DNA from: Sipunculus nudus | Taxonomy: Eukaryota > Annelida > Sipuncula > Golfingiida > Sipunculidae | Direction: 5' to 3' | Assembly (NCBI GenBank): GCA_026874595.1 | Contig: CM049315.1 | Location: 1,430,501-1,494,500 of the forward strand | Length of the DNA stretch: 64,000 bases | Shown here: positions 47,962 to 57,348 of the stretch, in pieces | Position numbering within the stretch: position 1 is the stretch's first letter | How the letters are laid out: each line of letters starts with the position of its first letter | Translations under genes and position numbers: made by a program | Notes under the pieces: model-generated | Seen by the model: the letters and a program-made list of their open reading frames with translations, nothing else | Told to the model about the DNA's origin: nothing | The model's database searches: none

Positions 47962-48279
47962 CTAGAAATCTGCATTCTAAGTAATGCAAGCCTCCGCCAT
48001 GTGAGGGGTTCCTATTGTTGGATGCTCACAAAAACACGTTTGCATTCACATATTGAGCCCATATTCCTAGGTTCATTCATCCATATATTTGATTGTGTAT
48101 TTGTGAATATTCCTTGGTGTTTCTGAAGCCAGATCAGGTGCGGATTCACACAAAATCTCATAAATGACTCATTGGCCATTCACGTAAATTCCCTGGAAAT
48201 TCATCAGATTCTGTTCATGATTGCATGTGTTTTGCTATGAACAAACACATAAACACACACACACACACGGAAGGATATA
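47962..48279. repeat. dispersed repeat, copy 2 (first copy at 7438)
   Basis: Starts agaaatctgcattctaag, then cgccatgtgaggggt, and ends ttcatgattgcatgtg followed by a (CA)n-rich tail, in the same order as at 7438-7735 but longer in the middle. It is probably a non-autonomous element present in introns of both host genes. Confidence 0.6.
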
Positions 48280-48299
48280 TACCCTTCCGGATGAGACAA

Positions 48300-49023
48300 T
48301 AATATAAAGTATAATTGTGACCTGACTCACATTTCTCTCCCCAGTATGACTTGTAATAGAAGGTCATTGTCTTGACGATAGTGACAATAATATAAAGTAT
48401 AAGTGTGACCTGACTCACATTTCTCTCTCGAGTACGGCTTGTTATAGAAGGTCATTGTCTTGACGATAGAGACAATAATATAAAGTATTATTGTGACCTG
48501 ACTCACATTTCTCTCTCCAGTATGGCTTGTTATAGAAGGTCATTGTCTTGACGATAGAGACAATAATATAAAGTATAATTGTGACCTGACTCACATTTCT
48601 CTCTCCAGTATGGCTTGTTATAGGAGGTCTTGTCTTGACGATGGAGACAATAATATAAAGTATAATTTAGACCTGACTCACATGAGACAATAATATAAAG
48701 TATAATTGTGACCTGACTCACATTTCTCTCTCCAGTATGGCTTGTTGTAGAAGGTCATTGTCTTGACGATAAAGACAATAATATAAAGTATAATTGTGAC
48801 CTGACTCACATTTCTCTCTCCAGTATGGCTTGTTAAAGAAGGTCTTGTCTTGACGATGGAGACAATAACATAAAGTATAATTGAGACCTGACTCACATGA
48901 GACAACAATATGAAGTAAAATTGTGACCTGACTCACATTTCTCTCTCCAGTATGGCTTGTTATAGAAGGTCTTGTCTTGACGATAGAGACAATAATATAA
49001 AGTATAATTGTGACCTGACTCAC
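48300..49023. repeat. 88-bp minisatellite made of MAO exon end, splice donor and intron start
   Basis: On the plus strand the donor motif cctgactcac occurs at 48321, 48409, 48497, 48584, 48672, 48712, 48800, 48887, 48927 and 49014, mostly 87-88 bp apart, with two short 40-bp units. Read on the minus strand each full unit carries about 44 nt copied from the end of the exon at 49024-49183 (KTMTFYDKPYWREK-like), then T|GTGAGTCAGG, then about 43 nt of intron. The 49014 copy is the true exon donor, so the array extends from it into the intron. Confidence 0.95.
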
Positions 49024-49183
49024 ATTTCTCTCTCCAGTATGGCTTGTCATAGAAGGTCATTGTCTTGACGATGGAGCCCATTGGCATTCTCTGGATCATC
49101 TGTATTTTCATCGGTGGAAGAGGTGGGTCAAAGGTCACTCTGTTAAGGAGGCTGAGTGGCATGGCACTGACAATGTATCGACC
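49024..49183 (-). CDS. MAO: MAO exon with active-site lysine
   Basis: The exon is 160 nt, with acceptor ttgcgcag|GGT in phase 0 and donor AAAT|gtgagt. It encodes GRYIVSAMPLSLLNRVTFDP, then MIQRMPMGSIVKTMTFYDK and PYWREK. It matches the MAO block ending in F-W-x-K-K. The Lys of SIVK (codon 49064-49066) is the conserved Lys that holds a water near FAD N5. The 3' third of this exon is the source of the 88-bp array. The frame reads on through the donor for 43 codons into the first repeat copies. Confidence 0.95.
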
Positions 49184-49251
49184 CTGCGCAATACAGAGAA
49201 TAAATATGTATTAAAAGAACAGTGCCGCTAGTCTGGGTTTAATGGGAAAAT

Positions 49252-49440
49252 GTATTACATCTTACAACAACAAAAATTGTCTGAAAAAAGTATTACATCT
49301 TACAACAACAAAAATTGTCTGAAAAAAGTATTACCTCTTACAACAACAAAAATTGTCTGAAAAAGTATTACATCTTACAACAACAAAAATTGTCTGAAAA
49401 AGGTAGTACATCTTACAACAACAAAAATTGTCTGAAAATG
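49252..49440. repeat. 38-bp minisatellite, about five copies
   Basis: Units with attacatcttacaacaac and aaattgtctgaaaaa repeat every 37-38 bp, starting at about 49252, 49290, 49328 and 49365. On the minus strand each unit reads ttttttcag|ACAA, which looks like a 3' splice site. It lies about 70 bp upstream (transcript sense) of the MAO exon that also bears the 88-bp donor array. Confidence 0.9.
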
Positions 49441-49527
49441 TATGATAAAAGTAAAAATCAATGCCAAAGTGTATATTTTTGTACAGTTTATCTACATACT
49501 TCTAAACAAGCTTAAGGTATAAAAGTA

Positions 49528-49550
49528 CATATATATATATATATATATAT
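49528..49550. repeat. (AT)n microsatellite
   Basis: Short AT run in a MAO intron. The next 200 bp (gtaaactggtcataactttctgag and a gacagacagacac block) resemble the tail of a common marine-invertebrate dispersed repeat. Confidence 0.8.
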
Positions 49551-50022
49551 TCCAGGTCTCCATATATCCAGTGATTTTGAAAAAAAAAAACATTTCTAGT
49601 TGTTCCATGTATCATGGTTAAACAATCCTGAAAATTTCATGTAAACTGGTCATAACTTTCTGAGTAATGTTGACAGACAGACACACAATCAAACCAATAC
49701 TGCCTAAAACATGACCCTGTTTGTCAGAGGTGATAAACACGTGTCGAACAGGACATTTATATCATTTTGTGATGATACACTTTCCATTTAGCTTGTGAAG
49801 ATATACTGAATAAAAATGTATCTGAGCATGGTCTTCTAACCACAAGCACTTGAAATCATCACTATGTCTTGTATTAACATCACGGTCAAATGATATCTAT
49901 GATATCAGTATCATGATATCCTGTGCTTCAGGTAACATTACACTATGCAAGTACCCCTGAGCTTTTCATGTAACACTGATAATCAGTTGGTCAGACTGAG
50001 GTATGTATAATATTAACATTAC

Positions 50023-50172
50023 CTTGTACACTTTGCCATCCAGGGTCATAACGGTGACCCCTTCTTCTTCCTGAATAACTCTGACCACAGGGCTGGACAG
50101 CTTGACCTGGTCATCCAGACCGTCAGCCATACACTCGCTCAGCTGCTGTGCTCCACCTACAAACTTCCGCTC
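50023..50172 (-). CDS. MAO: MAO exon, FAD-domain beta segment
   Basis: The exon is 150 nt (50 codons), phase 0, with acceptor ttttcag|GAG and donor AAG|gtaatg. It starts ERKFVGGAQQLSECMADGL and contains DQVKLSSPVVRVIQ, matching MAO E-R-K-F-V-G-G-S-x-Q and the following D-x-V-K-L-x-x-P-V stretch. Length equals the vertebrate counterpart as I recall it. Confidence 0.96.
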
Positions 50173-50559
50173 CTGAAAAATGCAAAATATGATTAAGTAG
50201 AATCTACATAATGATATCAATACAGGTATATACATGTACTGTTTTTTTAAAGAAAAGTAAAGAAAAGACTATAGTTTAACAGGTGTAGATGCAGGGATCT
50301 ATAAAAGATATTTACAGAGGTGTTTACTGCAGACTGGAAAGGTTTTTTTCAGAAGGATCTGGTATTGATGAATGGCCAATCAGAAAAAAATATTATGATA
50401 TTCTAAACATTTTACACCCTCTTACCAAACATCCCTCTATAAAAAGTGGGTTGGGGTTTGCATTCTGCTGGGTAAGTTAGTTGTTTAGAACAAATAAATT
50501 ACCAAGAGAAAGACCATTGGATCATATCTACCTATCTAAGCCCATATCTACCTATCTTA

Positions 50560-51684
50560 GAACACATTATCACGACAGCTTGGGGCTCGTACAATTCTGT
50601 CTAGAGGAAATCAAGACACAACGAGACCTTGGACATAAAACACACCATTTAAAACTCAAAGACCGAAAGTATGCAGAAAATTTTAATTCAACTCAAAACG
50701 TGACCAGATACATGTGCATACGAATATATTTAAACGAGTACAAATGAATATACAGAAATATTTACTTAACTGAATAGTGCAGATGGTGCTACTTGAAAAG
50801 TAAATTGAATTTGACATACAAAATACACATGACACAGTACGGAATGAGAGGGCTTAAGCCTAGCTACACTAATACTATACATAATAATATCAAATGGTAA
50901 GGCTGGCTTTTACAAGAATATTCATATTCAGGATTTGAGCCCTGAATACAAAAATATAAAAGTACCTAGGTGGACGTGTCACCCGGTTAGGGATATGTAA
51001 GAATACTAAAGGATGAATATATACAATTACGGAACGATTATGCCTCACTGACAAAGGGAGGATGAAATTAAGAGGCCGAATAAACAGACAGTCCAGATAA
51101 GAACAACTACAGACCTTGTTATACACCTGGCCAATTGGTAACAGATAGAATGAAGTATATGGCTTAGAGCTGCTTTACGAAGTATGTATGGTTTTACCAG
51201 CAGGACGAAACATACATGGTGGCGGTTATAACCATTTTGGCCTTGTGGCACCTTGAAATGACATTATTCACAATGAGAGATCAATATTCCACAGCTTGAG
51301 ATCCAACATAATCATAACTGAATTTAGACTACAGCGTGTTATTTATCGTATGGCTCAGGTGACATTTAATGTTATCTATTTACAAGAATATACAAGAATA
51401 ATATAAAGACGAAACGAGCCAGCCCTAACCTACGTCACTTTCGGCTGCCTAAACGATGGTTTGGAGCCATACAAAATCATTTTCCCTCTAAAAGAAGGTT
51501 CCGAGCGAACCCAGCTATATTTACTTAAAAGAGGCGTGGAAAATCAGCTGGTCCCTTTGCCAGGGAGCGCAAAACCTTGTATTTGTCATTCAATAGGGGC
51601 GGTGGTGCCTGACTGACTGCACTGCAGTACACGTGCCCGCCTGTGTTGTTAACGTGTCCGATTTACCCCCTCAGAGCCGTCACA
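50560..51684 (-). mobile_element. putative solo LTR or unclassified insertion
   Basis: Read on the minus strand from 51684 the block begins TGTGACGGCTCTGAGGGGG, a typical gypsy LTR start, with a taaatata element about 170 bp in and an AT-rich downstream part. Sequences resembling atatctacctatcttag flank it on both sides (about 50525-50560 and after 51684), suggesting an insertion into that motif. The other terminus could not be fixed and no coding sequence is present. Confidence 0.35.
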
Positions 51685-52643
51685 ATATCTACCTGTCTTA
51701 GACCGAATGGCCTATCTTAGACCATATGACCTATCTTACCATATCTACTTGTCTAAATCTTTTCTTACAGTGAAGACTAAAGAACCTGTTTTTCATGGGC
51801 CAAATACAATAAAGGAGAAGAACATTTTTTTTGTGATTTAATTGAAAAGTCTGTGTAAAGTTTCATAACTGATTAATTTAAAAATTCTGTTGACAGGTTT
51901 GACAGAACACAAGGAGGATTATCAGATAAAACAAACAAAATCATAATCAGTCAAAAAATAATGTTGAAGAAGCATATTTAAGATTTTGAAAGTTTGCATA
52001 AATATGCAAGATTTTAGAATATCAAAGTCTGTGTAGGTTTCCAAAGTGCACTTCCAGCTCTGTCTGATCAAACAATGGCATATTCAAAATTGGTGATATA
52101 TAAAGATGAATAAACATGTTTTGTTATCTAAAAAAAATTACATAAATTTGAATGATTTCAAACTTATGTGAATAAGTGTCAAAGCCAAGGTGTAGCCCTG
52201 TAAAGAAACAAAATCAAAACTCTTAAAAAATAAAGAAGAAGAAGAATTTGAAAACATCTAATGCAGACAGACAAACTCAGTATCACCATGCAACAGCTCA
52301 TCAGCTGATGGTTAGATGAATTAAAACAGGGAGTCTTGTAGACCAGTTTTTACCCACATAATGAAAATGGCATCATTTTGTTATCATTTCTTTTTGGTAG
52401 AGGTAACCACCTCCATTTATTTACGTGACAGGGAGGTAGAACTCACTTCCTGTCATTTTATTTTATGTCTAGGAGTCACCCAGGCCCGGTGTCTACCACA
52501 CCTGCAGGTCCTGCATGTGTAATCATCCACATTGCTGGGTCATAACATCAAGGAACCTCAATAAGATATACTCATTTGTAATACAGGGCTGTGGGGTACA
52601 GCCTTGCCATTACACCTGCAAAGAGTTAACCCTGAGTGGGGGC
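51685..52643. other. AT-rich intron before the gypsy insertion
   Basis: No exon or RNA gene seen. The last 200 bp have a less AT-rich, repeat-like look (tgtctaccacacctgcaggt) but no identifiable element. Confidence 0.45.
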
Positions 52644-52831
52644 TGTAGTGTATTCACCCTATGCTCCCTTAAACACCCAAAGTAAGCTTTTTACCGTCTG
52701 GTCCCTGGCTACCGGAGGTAGGGATTCAGTGTGTGTAATTAGAAAGAAAAAAACGTGAACACCAGTTCTTAGTTTTTGTTTAATCAGTGAAACTCGAATG
52801 TGGTTCAATCCGAGAGTGACAGGACATAACA
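52644..52831 (+). repeat. 5' LTR of the gypsy element
   Basis: 188 bp, starting TGTAG and ending GACATAACA. It pairs with 56859-57047 over its whole length, sharing ctatgctcccttaaacac and ccgagagtgacaggacataa blocks. Confidence 0.92.
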
Positions 52832-52867
52832 TTTGGCCACGAACGGGTATTCGATCCTTGATTTAAC

Positions 52868-53345
52868 ATGGCAGAAGCTGTTGTCACCGATGTGAGAGGT
52901 GTTCCTGCATTTGATTGTCACGGAGACCCGTCGACCCTGGGCACGAGATGGCGGAAATGGCGTTTGAACTTTATACAGAAGGAAAAGGCGTGACTGGTGA
53001 CAAACAAAAGAGAGCCTTGCTGTGACATTGTGGTGGAATGAAGCTACGGGATATATATTTTACGTTTCCTGAATGGATTCCGAGAGGGGATGAGACGGTG
53101 TATACAGTTGCGCTGGACCAACTTGATCGTTATTTCTCTCATCAAGTCAACACGCCTTATGAGAGACATTTATTCCGCGGCATGGCCCAACAACCGGCAG
53201 AAACCGTAAGTCAATTTATAACACGATTACGCGAGAGGGCAGCTTATTGTGAATTTGGTGATATTATGGACGAACAGATCCGTAATCAAGTTTTTGAGAA
53301 GTGTATTTCACTTGAGCTGCGTAGAAAACGGTTAGAATGAGGGCG
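52868..53345 (+). pseudogene. gypsy gag remnant
   Basis: An ATG at 52868 opens MAEAVVTDVRGVPAFD and a W-R-K-W-R-L-N-F block but meets a stop at about 52993. In another frame 53038-53340 carries IYFTFPEWIP, LDRYFSHQVN and YERHLFRGMAQQPAETVSQF, typical of the retrotransposon gag (capsid) domain of this gypsy lineage. A TGA ends it at 53340. Confidence 0.88.
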
Positions 53346-53499
53346 TGATTTAACATTGGAGAAAGTTCGATCTCAAAATGTTGTAAAACAAAGGCTTCAG
53401 CACAAAATCTTATAAATGTGAAAAAGAAAAGACATATCAGCTCAGTACGTTAAGTTGATGATCGTGATAGTGAATCCAGTGAACAAGATGACCAATATG

Positions 53500-53970
53500 A
53501 ATTACAGAGTGGAAACTGTTTACTGTCTTTGCTGATGAACAGCCCAATATTTCGGTCATCCTAGGTGGTGTATCTAATGTGAATATGATCATTGACCCTG
53601 GAACCAGTGTTAATGTCACAGATTATATGTTGTGGGATAGACCGAAAAAAAATCAGATAAATTGTACGAAAGTCAAATAAGCAAATGCATCCATATGGAA
53701 GTGAAGAACCATTACAGGTTATTGGAAGCTTCGTAACAAATATAACAGTTGGACAGTGTTCAGTTAATGCAGACTTTTTGGTGATCAAAGGAAAGGGCCA
53801 GGCGCTTCATGGTCAAGAGAATGATGTACGGTTGAATGAGCTCAAAATTGGACACGGTGCACACTTAAGAGTAACGTCAGAGAGTATATTTACTCAGTAC
53901 AGTTTGTGTTTTGAACGACTGGGGAAACTGAAATTTTCAGCTGGAGAGTCCTATAGATCACACTGTTAAA
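53500..53970 (+). pseudogene. gypsy protease remnant
   Basis: Around 53580-53625 the sequence reads MIIDPGTSVNV, where retropepsins have D-[ST]-G-[AST]. The Pro replaces the usual Ser/Thr, which would be expected to disable the enzyme. A downstream open stretch (53685-53969) includes the IGSFVTNITVG block typical of the protease C-terminal side in this lineage. Confidence 0.75.
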
Positions 53971-54069
53971 CCTGTTGCCCAGCCTATGCGTCGCATCCCG
54001 TTCAGTCTCAGGGATATTCTTGACAAGAAACTTGACGAACTTTAGAAACTAGACGTCATAGAGAAAGCT

Positions 54070-54535
54070 GAGGGACTTACATCTTGGATTTCAAAATGAA
54101 CCCAAAAGAACTCAAGATATTCGTATCTGTGTAGATATGCGACGTGCTAATGCTGCTATCATACGGGAGCGCCATCCTATACCAACAGTAGTGGAAGTAC
54201 TTAATGATTTGAACCGGAGTACTGTTTTCAGTAAACTGGACATTAAATGGGCCTTTCATCAGATTGAGCTGAGCGAGAGCTCTAGACCTATAGCCACGTT
54301 CGTTACACATAAGAGACTCTACATATGCACACTTTTGATGTCTGGTGTATCTTGCACACCGGAAATGTTTCAGAGAATTATTCAGCAAGTACTGCAGGGC
54401 TGTGATGGAGCCCGTAACATCTTTGATGATATTATTGTACATAGAAAACCCCCTGATGAGCACAATGAAAGACTGCAAAAATTCCCTGAGAGATTACAGG
54501 ATAAGGGGCTTACCTTGAACAAGGACAAGTGTTAA
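54070..54535 (+). pseudogene. gypsy reverse transcriptase remnant
   Basis: Open from 54137 with RRANAAIIRERHPIPTV, FSKLDIKWAFHQIEL (catalytic Asp) and a FDDIIV active-site motif at about 54422-54439, ending NKDKC and a stop at 54533-54535. It is typical RT fingers and palm. The upstream lead and downstream thumb are in other frames. Confidence 0.9.
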
Positions 54536-54539
54536 TTCA

Positions 54540-55250
54540 ACATGCCAAAGTTAGATTTTATGGGAAACTTGTTCACTGCTCGTGCCATAGGACTGGCTCA
54601 AACAAAGGTCAAGACTGTTTAAGAAGTCAGACAACCTGAGTCATCACAGGAAATAAGAAGTTTTCCTTGGACTAGTGAATTACAATGCTAGGTTTATTCC
54701 TAACCTTGCAACCATAGCTGATTCTCTGCGCAGACTGACCAAAAAGGATGTAGCGTTAGAATGGGGCACAGCCAACGATAGTCGTTTAAACAACTGAAAC
54801 ATAGCCTAGCTAATGCGGAAACACTTGGCTATTTTGACGGAAATGCCAAAGCATCTGTCATTACATTTTCCAGTCCTGTCGGTCTCGGAGCAGTCCAAGT
54901 ACAACAACAAAATGGTGAACATGTTGTAATCCGCTATGCCAGCAGAACCTTGAGTGATTTGAGAAAAGGTATTCCCAAACGGAAAAGATGCCTTAGGAAT
55001 TGGCTGGGCCTGTGAACGATTTCATTTGTACTTATTAGGCATCAACTTTAATCTAACTTTACCGGATCACAAACTTCTTGAGTTCATTTATTCAGAAAGG
55101 TCGTAGCCAAGTGCCATAATCAAAAGATGGGTTTTAAGACTACAACCCTACAGGTTCACAGTGTGCCATGTTCCAGGAAAACAAAACATTGCAAACTCGT
55201 TGTCACGACTTGTGAATAGTAAGGATGAGAATATGGTATATATATATGGT
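54540..55250 (+). pseudogene. gypsy RNase H remnant
   Basis: Frameshifted pieces include an RT thumb (RFYGKLV-like), a block with the VGLGAVQVQQQNGEH core, and PGKQNIANSLSR near 55173-55208, where RNase H domains of gypsy elements end. No continuous reading frame. Confidence 0.75.
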
Positions 55251-55270
55251 GTGATGACACAGATGAATAT

Positions 55271-56275
55271 GTGAGGTTTGTTGCACACATCTCTAATCAT
55301 GAGTTGTCGAACGTGCGCAATTGTTTAGATTCCGGTCGTTGGGACAATCTTGACAATAAACACTACCTGATTATGAGAAGTGAATTGTGCAAAATCAGCA
55401 AGTTAGTGCTTAGTGGAACAAGAATCGTAGTCCCAAACAGGTTCCGTGAGCAAGTACTCAAAATCACTCATGAAGGCCACCCAGGTACTACAGGCATGAA
55501 ACGAAGATTACACACTAAGGTGTGGTGGCCAGGAATTGATAAAGAGGCCGAGTGCTACTGCAGGTCGTGTCATTCATGCCAGCTTGTTGGACTTCCATCT
55601 AAGCCAGAGCCAATCAAAACGACTGAATTACCAACTGGACCTTGGCAACAGATAGCTGCTGATATTATGACTCCGTCTTTACCTTCGGGAGATCATTTAT
55701 TTGTAGTAGTGGACTACTACAGTAGATATGTTGAGGCTGAAGTTTTAAAATCAACAACGTATGATAAGATCAATAACAGTCTGAAACGCATGTTTCTTAT
55801 ACATGGACTACCACTGACGATAACTACAGACAATGGCCTGCAGTTTATTAGTGGTGAATTCAAATAATTTCTTGAGAGCCAGGAAATAAGCCACGTGAGG
55901 ACAACACCCCTTTGGCCACAGACAAACGGTGAGGTCGAAAGACAAAACCGTTCCTTATTAAAGAGAATTAGAATTACCCAAATTTAAGAGGAGGATTGGA
56001 AAGAGGAGCTTGCATCATATTTGATGATGTATAGATCTACTTCCACAGCACAACTGGAGTTAGTCCAGCAGAGCTGATATTTGGTCGCAAACTGCGTACA
56101 CGTTTATCAGGAATAGATGAGTTCGTGGCAGATGATAGTGAAGTTCGTGATCGTGACTCTGAAATAAAACAGAAAGGTAATATGTATGCAGACACAAACC
56201 GTAGAGTACGTGAGAGGAATATTACAGAAGGAGATTTAGTATTGTTTAAACAGAGACCAGACAATAAACTATAAC
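55271..56275 (+). pseudogene. gypsy integrase remnant
   Basis: The open part (to 55867) has the zinc-binding H-x-G-H and CRSCHSCQ pair, then WQQIAADIMTP with the first catalytic Asp, FVVVDYYSRYVEAEV, and TITTDNGLQF with the second Asp. After a TAA at 55865-55867 the reading goes on in the same frame with NGEVERQNRS, which holds the catalytic Glu, and meets further stops. It is a clear DDE integrase remnant. Confidence 0.92.
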
Positions 56276-56858
56276 ACCTACATTTGAATCACTGCCTTAT
56301 CAGGTTAACTCAAAATGTGGAAATTCAGTTGTAATAGAGTCACCTGAAGGAGTAGTACAGACGCAATACTTCGCACTTAAAAAAGTATATAACCAATGAT
56401 GACCCGCATAAATATGATGATCTTGATACTTGATGAGACTCATTTTATGAAGATTCACGTGTACAATCAAATTCTTCAGAGCAGCTAGATGAAGCAGAGC
56501 ATGCAAAGATGCAAGATACTACAGACCCCGAAGTCTTGCCAGAGCTACGTACTTAGATCCCCGAGAGCAAGTCATTGGAAAACAGCGATGATGCATGTAA
56601 AGAGACAAAAACGTTAAGTTTTGCTTCGCGTCCTGTTCGTGAGAGACATTTGCCATCTAAATTTAAGGACTCTGTATTGTCTAAGTGATATTTGTATGTA
56701 TGTTTATAGTTTTATTATTGTTTTTCAACAACTGATCCATTTCTAAAGTTTTGTATTCTTATATTTTAGTAACAATAACTGCTGAAGTTCATAAGACGTG
56801 ATACTTGTAGAATATCATTTTTTTAGCGAGATTAGATTTTGAAAAAAAAAGGAGGGAT

Positions 56859-57047
56859 TTTAGGATATTTTCCCTATGCTCCCTTAAACACCTAAACTAA
56901 ACCTTTTTCCCGTATGGTCCCTGGCTACCGGAAGAAGGGGTTTCGCGTGTGTAATCAGAAAGAAAAACACGTGAATACAGGTTCTGAGTTGTTGTTTAAT
57001 CGGTGTAACTCGAGTTTGGTTTAATCCGAGAGTGACAGGACATAACA
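56859..57047 (+). repeat. 3' LTR of the gypsy element
   Basis: 189 bp aligned to the 5' LTR at constant offset (4215 bp at the start). The first dinucleotide is TT instead of TG, a terminal mutation. It ends GACATAACA at 57047. Confidence 0.92.
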
Positions 57048-57052
57048 GGAGC

Positions 57053-57154
57053 TGACCGTAAAAAAAATCTCACTGCCCCTGAGCTGAGATTTGACCTCTT
57101 GACCTCTTGGCAATGAGTATTGTGCCCTACCACTGAGCCACAGAAGCCGGTTTG
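57053..57154 (-). mobile_element. tRNA-derived SINE-like head
   Basis: On the minus strand a perfect box-A-like TGGCTCAGTGG (57130-57140) is followed about 35 bp later by a box-B-like GGTCAAATCTC (57086-57096). The 5' part reads like a tRNA (GGCTTCTGTGGCTCAGTGGT). It abuts the 3' LTR of the gypsy element, which may have inserted into its tail. It is not a functional tRNA gene, since no cloverleaf can be completed. Confidence 0.5.
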
Positions 57155-57206
57155 AAAATGCTACCACGTTACATTGTAGTACCATAAAGACAATGTTAAG
57201 CCCTAC

Positions 57207-57348
57207 CTGTGCCCCATCATCAACGCTCGTCATCCTCTGGAGTCCTTGACCTGATTTGATGTACCATAAAAAATGTAAAAGAGAAACTTCTTCAGGTTCC
57301 ACACACATGACAGCTTGAACAACAGTGGTAGCAAAGAATCTGGATGTG
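57207..57348 (-). CDS. MAO: MAO exon with WYIK block
   Basis: The exon is 142 nt, with acceptor aattgcag|C and donor CAG|gtaggg. After completing a split Asn codon it encodes TSRFFATTVVQAVMCVEPEE, then SLLHFLWYIKSGQGLQRMTS, matching MAO E-P-x-E-V-S-x-L-x-F-L-W-Y-V-K. The usual T-R-I-I/F-S segment of the substrate cavity is Q-R-M-T-S here, and the following N-G-G-Q is D-G-A-Q. Confidence 0.95.

Larger units (their letters stand above)
52644..57047 (+). mobile_element. full-length but inactive Ty3/gypsy LTR retrotransposon
   Basis: A 4.4-kb element antisense to, and inside an intron of, the MAO gene. It has two LTRs of about 188 bp, a primer-binding-site-like stretch directly after the 5' LTR, gag, protease, RT, RNase H and integrase remnants in order, and a purine-rich poly-A/G tract (about 56841-56858) just before the 3' LTR. 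Flanks ggggc (52639-52643) and ggagc (57048-57052) look like a 5-bp target duplication with one change. The LTRs differ at roughly one base in seven by eye, so the insertion is old. Stops and frameshifts break every domain. Confidence 0.93.

Noticed and set aside
53038-55867. Intact retroelement proteins
   Set aside because: The open pieces are remnants: gag, protease, RT and integrase are each cut by stops or frameshifts and the protease motif is altered.
57053-57154. tRNA gene on the minus strand
   Set aside because: Box A and box B are present but box B is off consensus and no acceptor stem or cloverleaf can be paired; a SINE head fits better.
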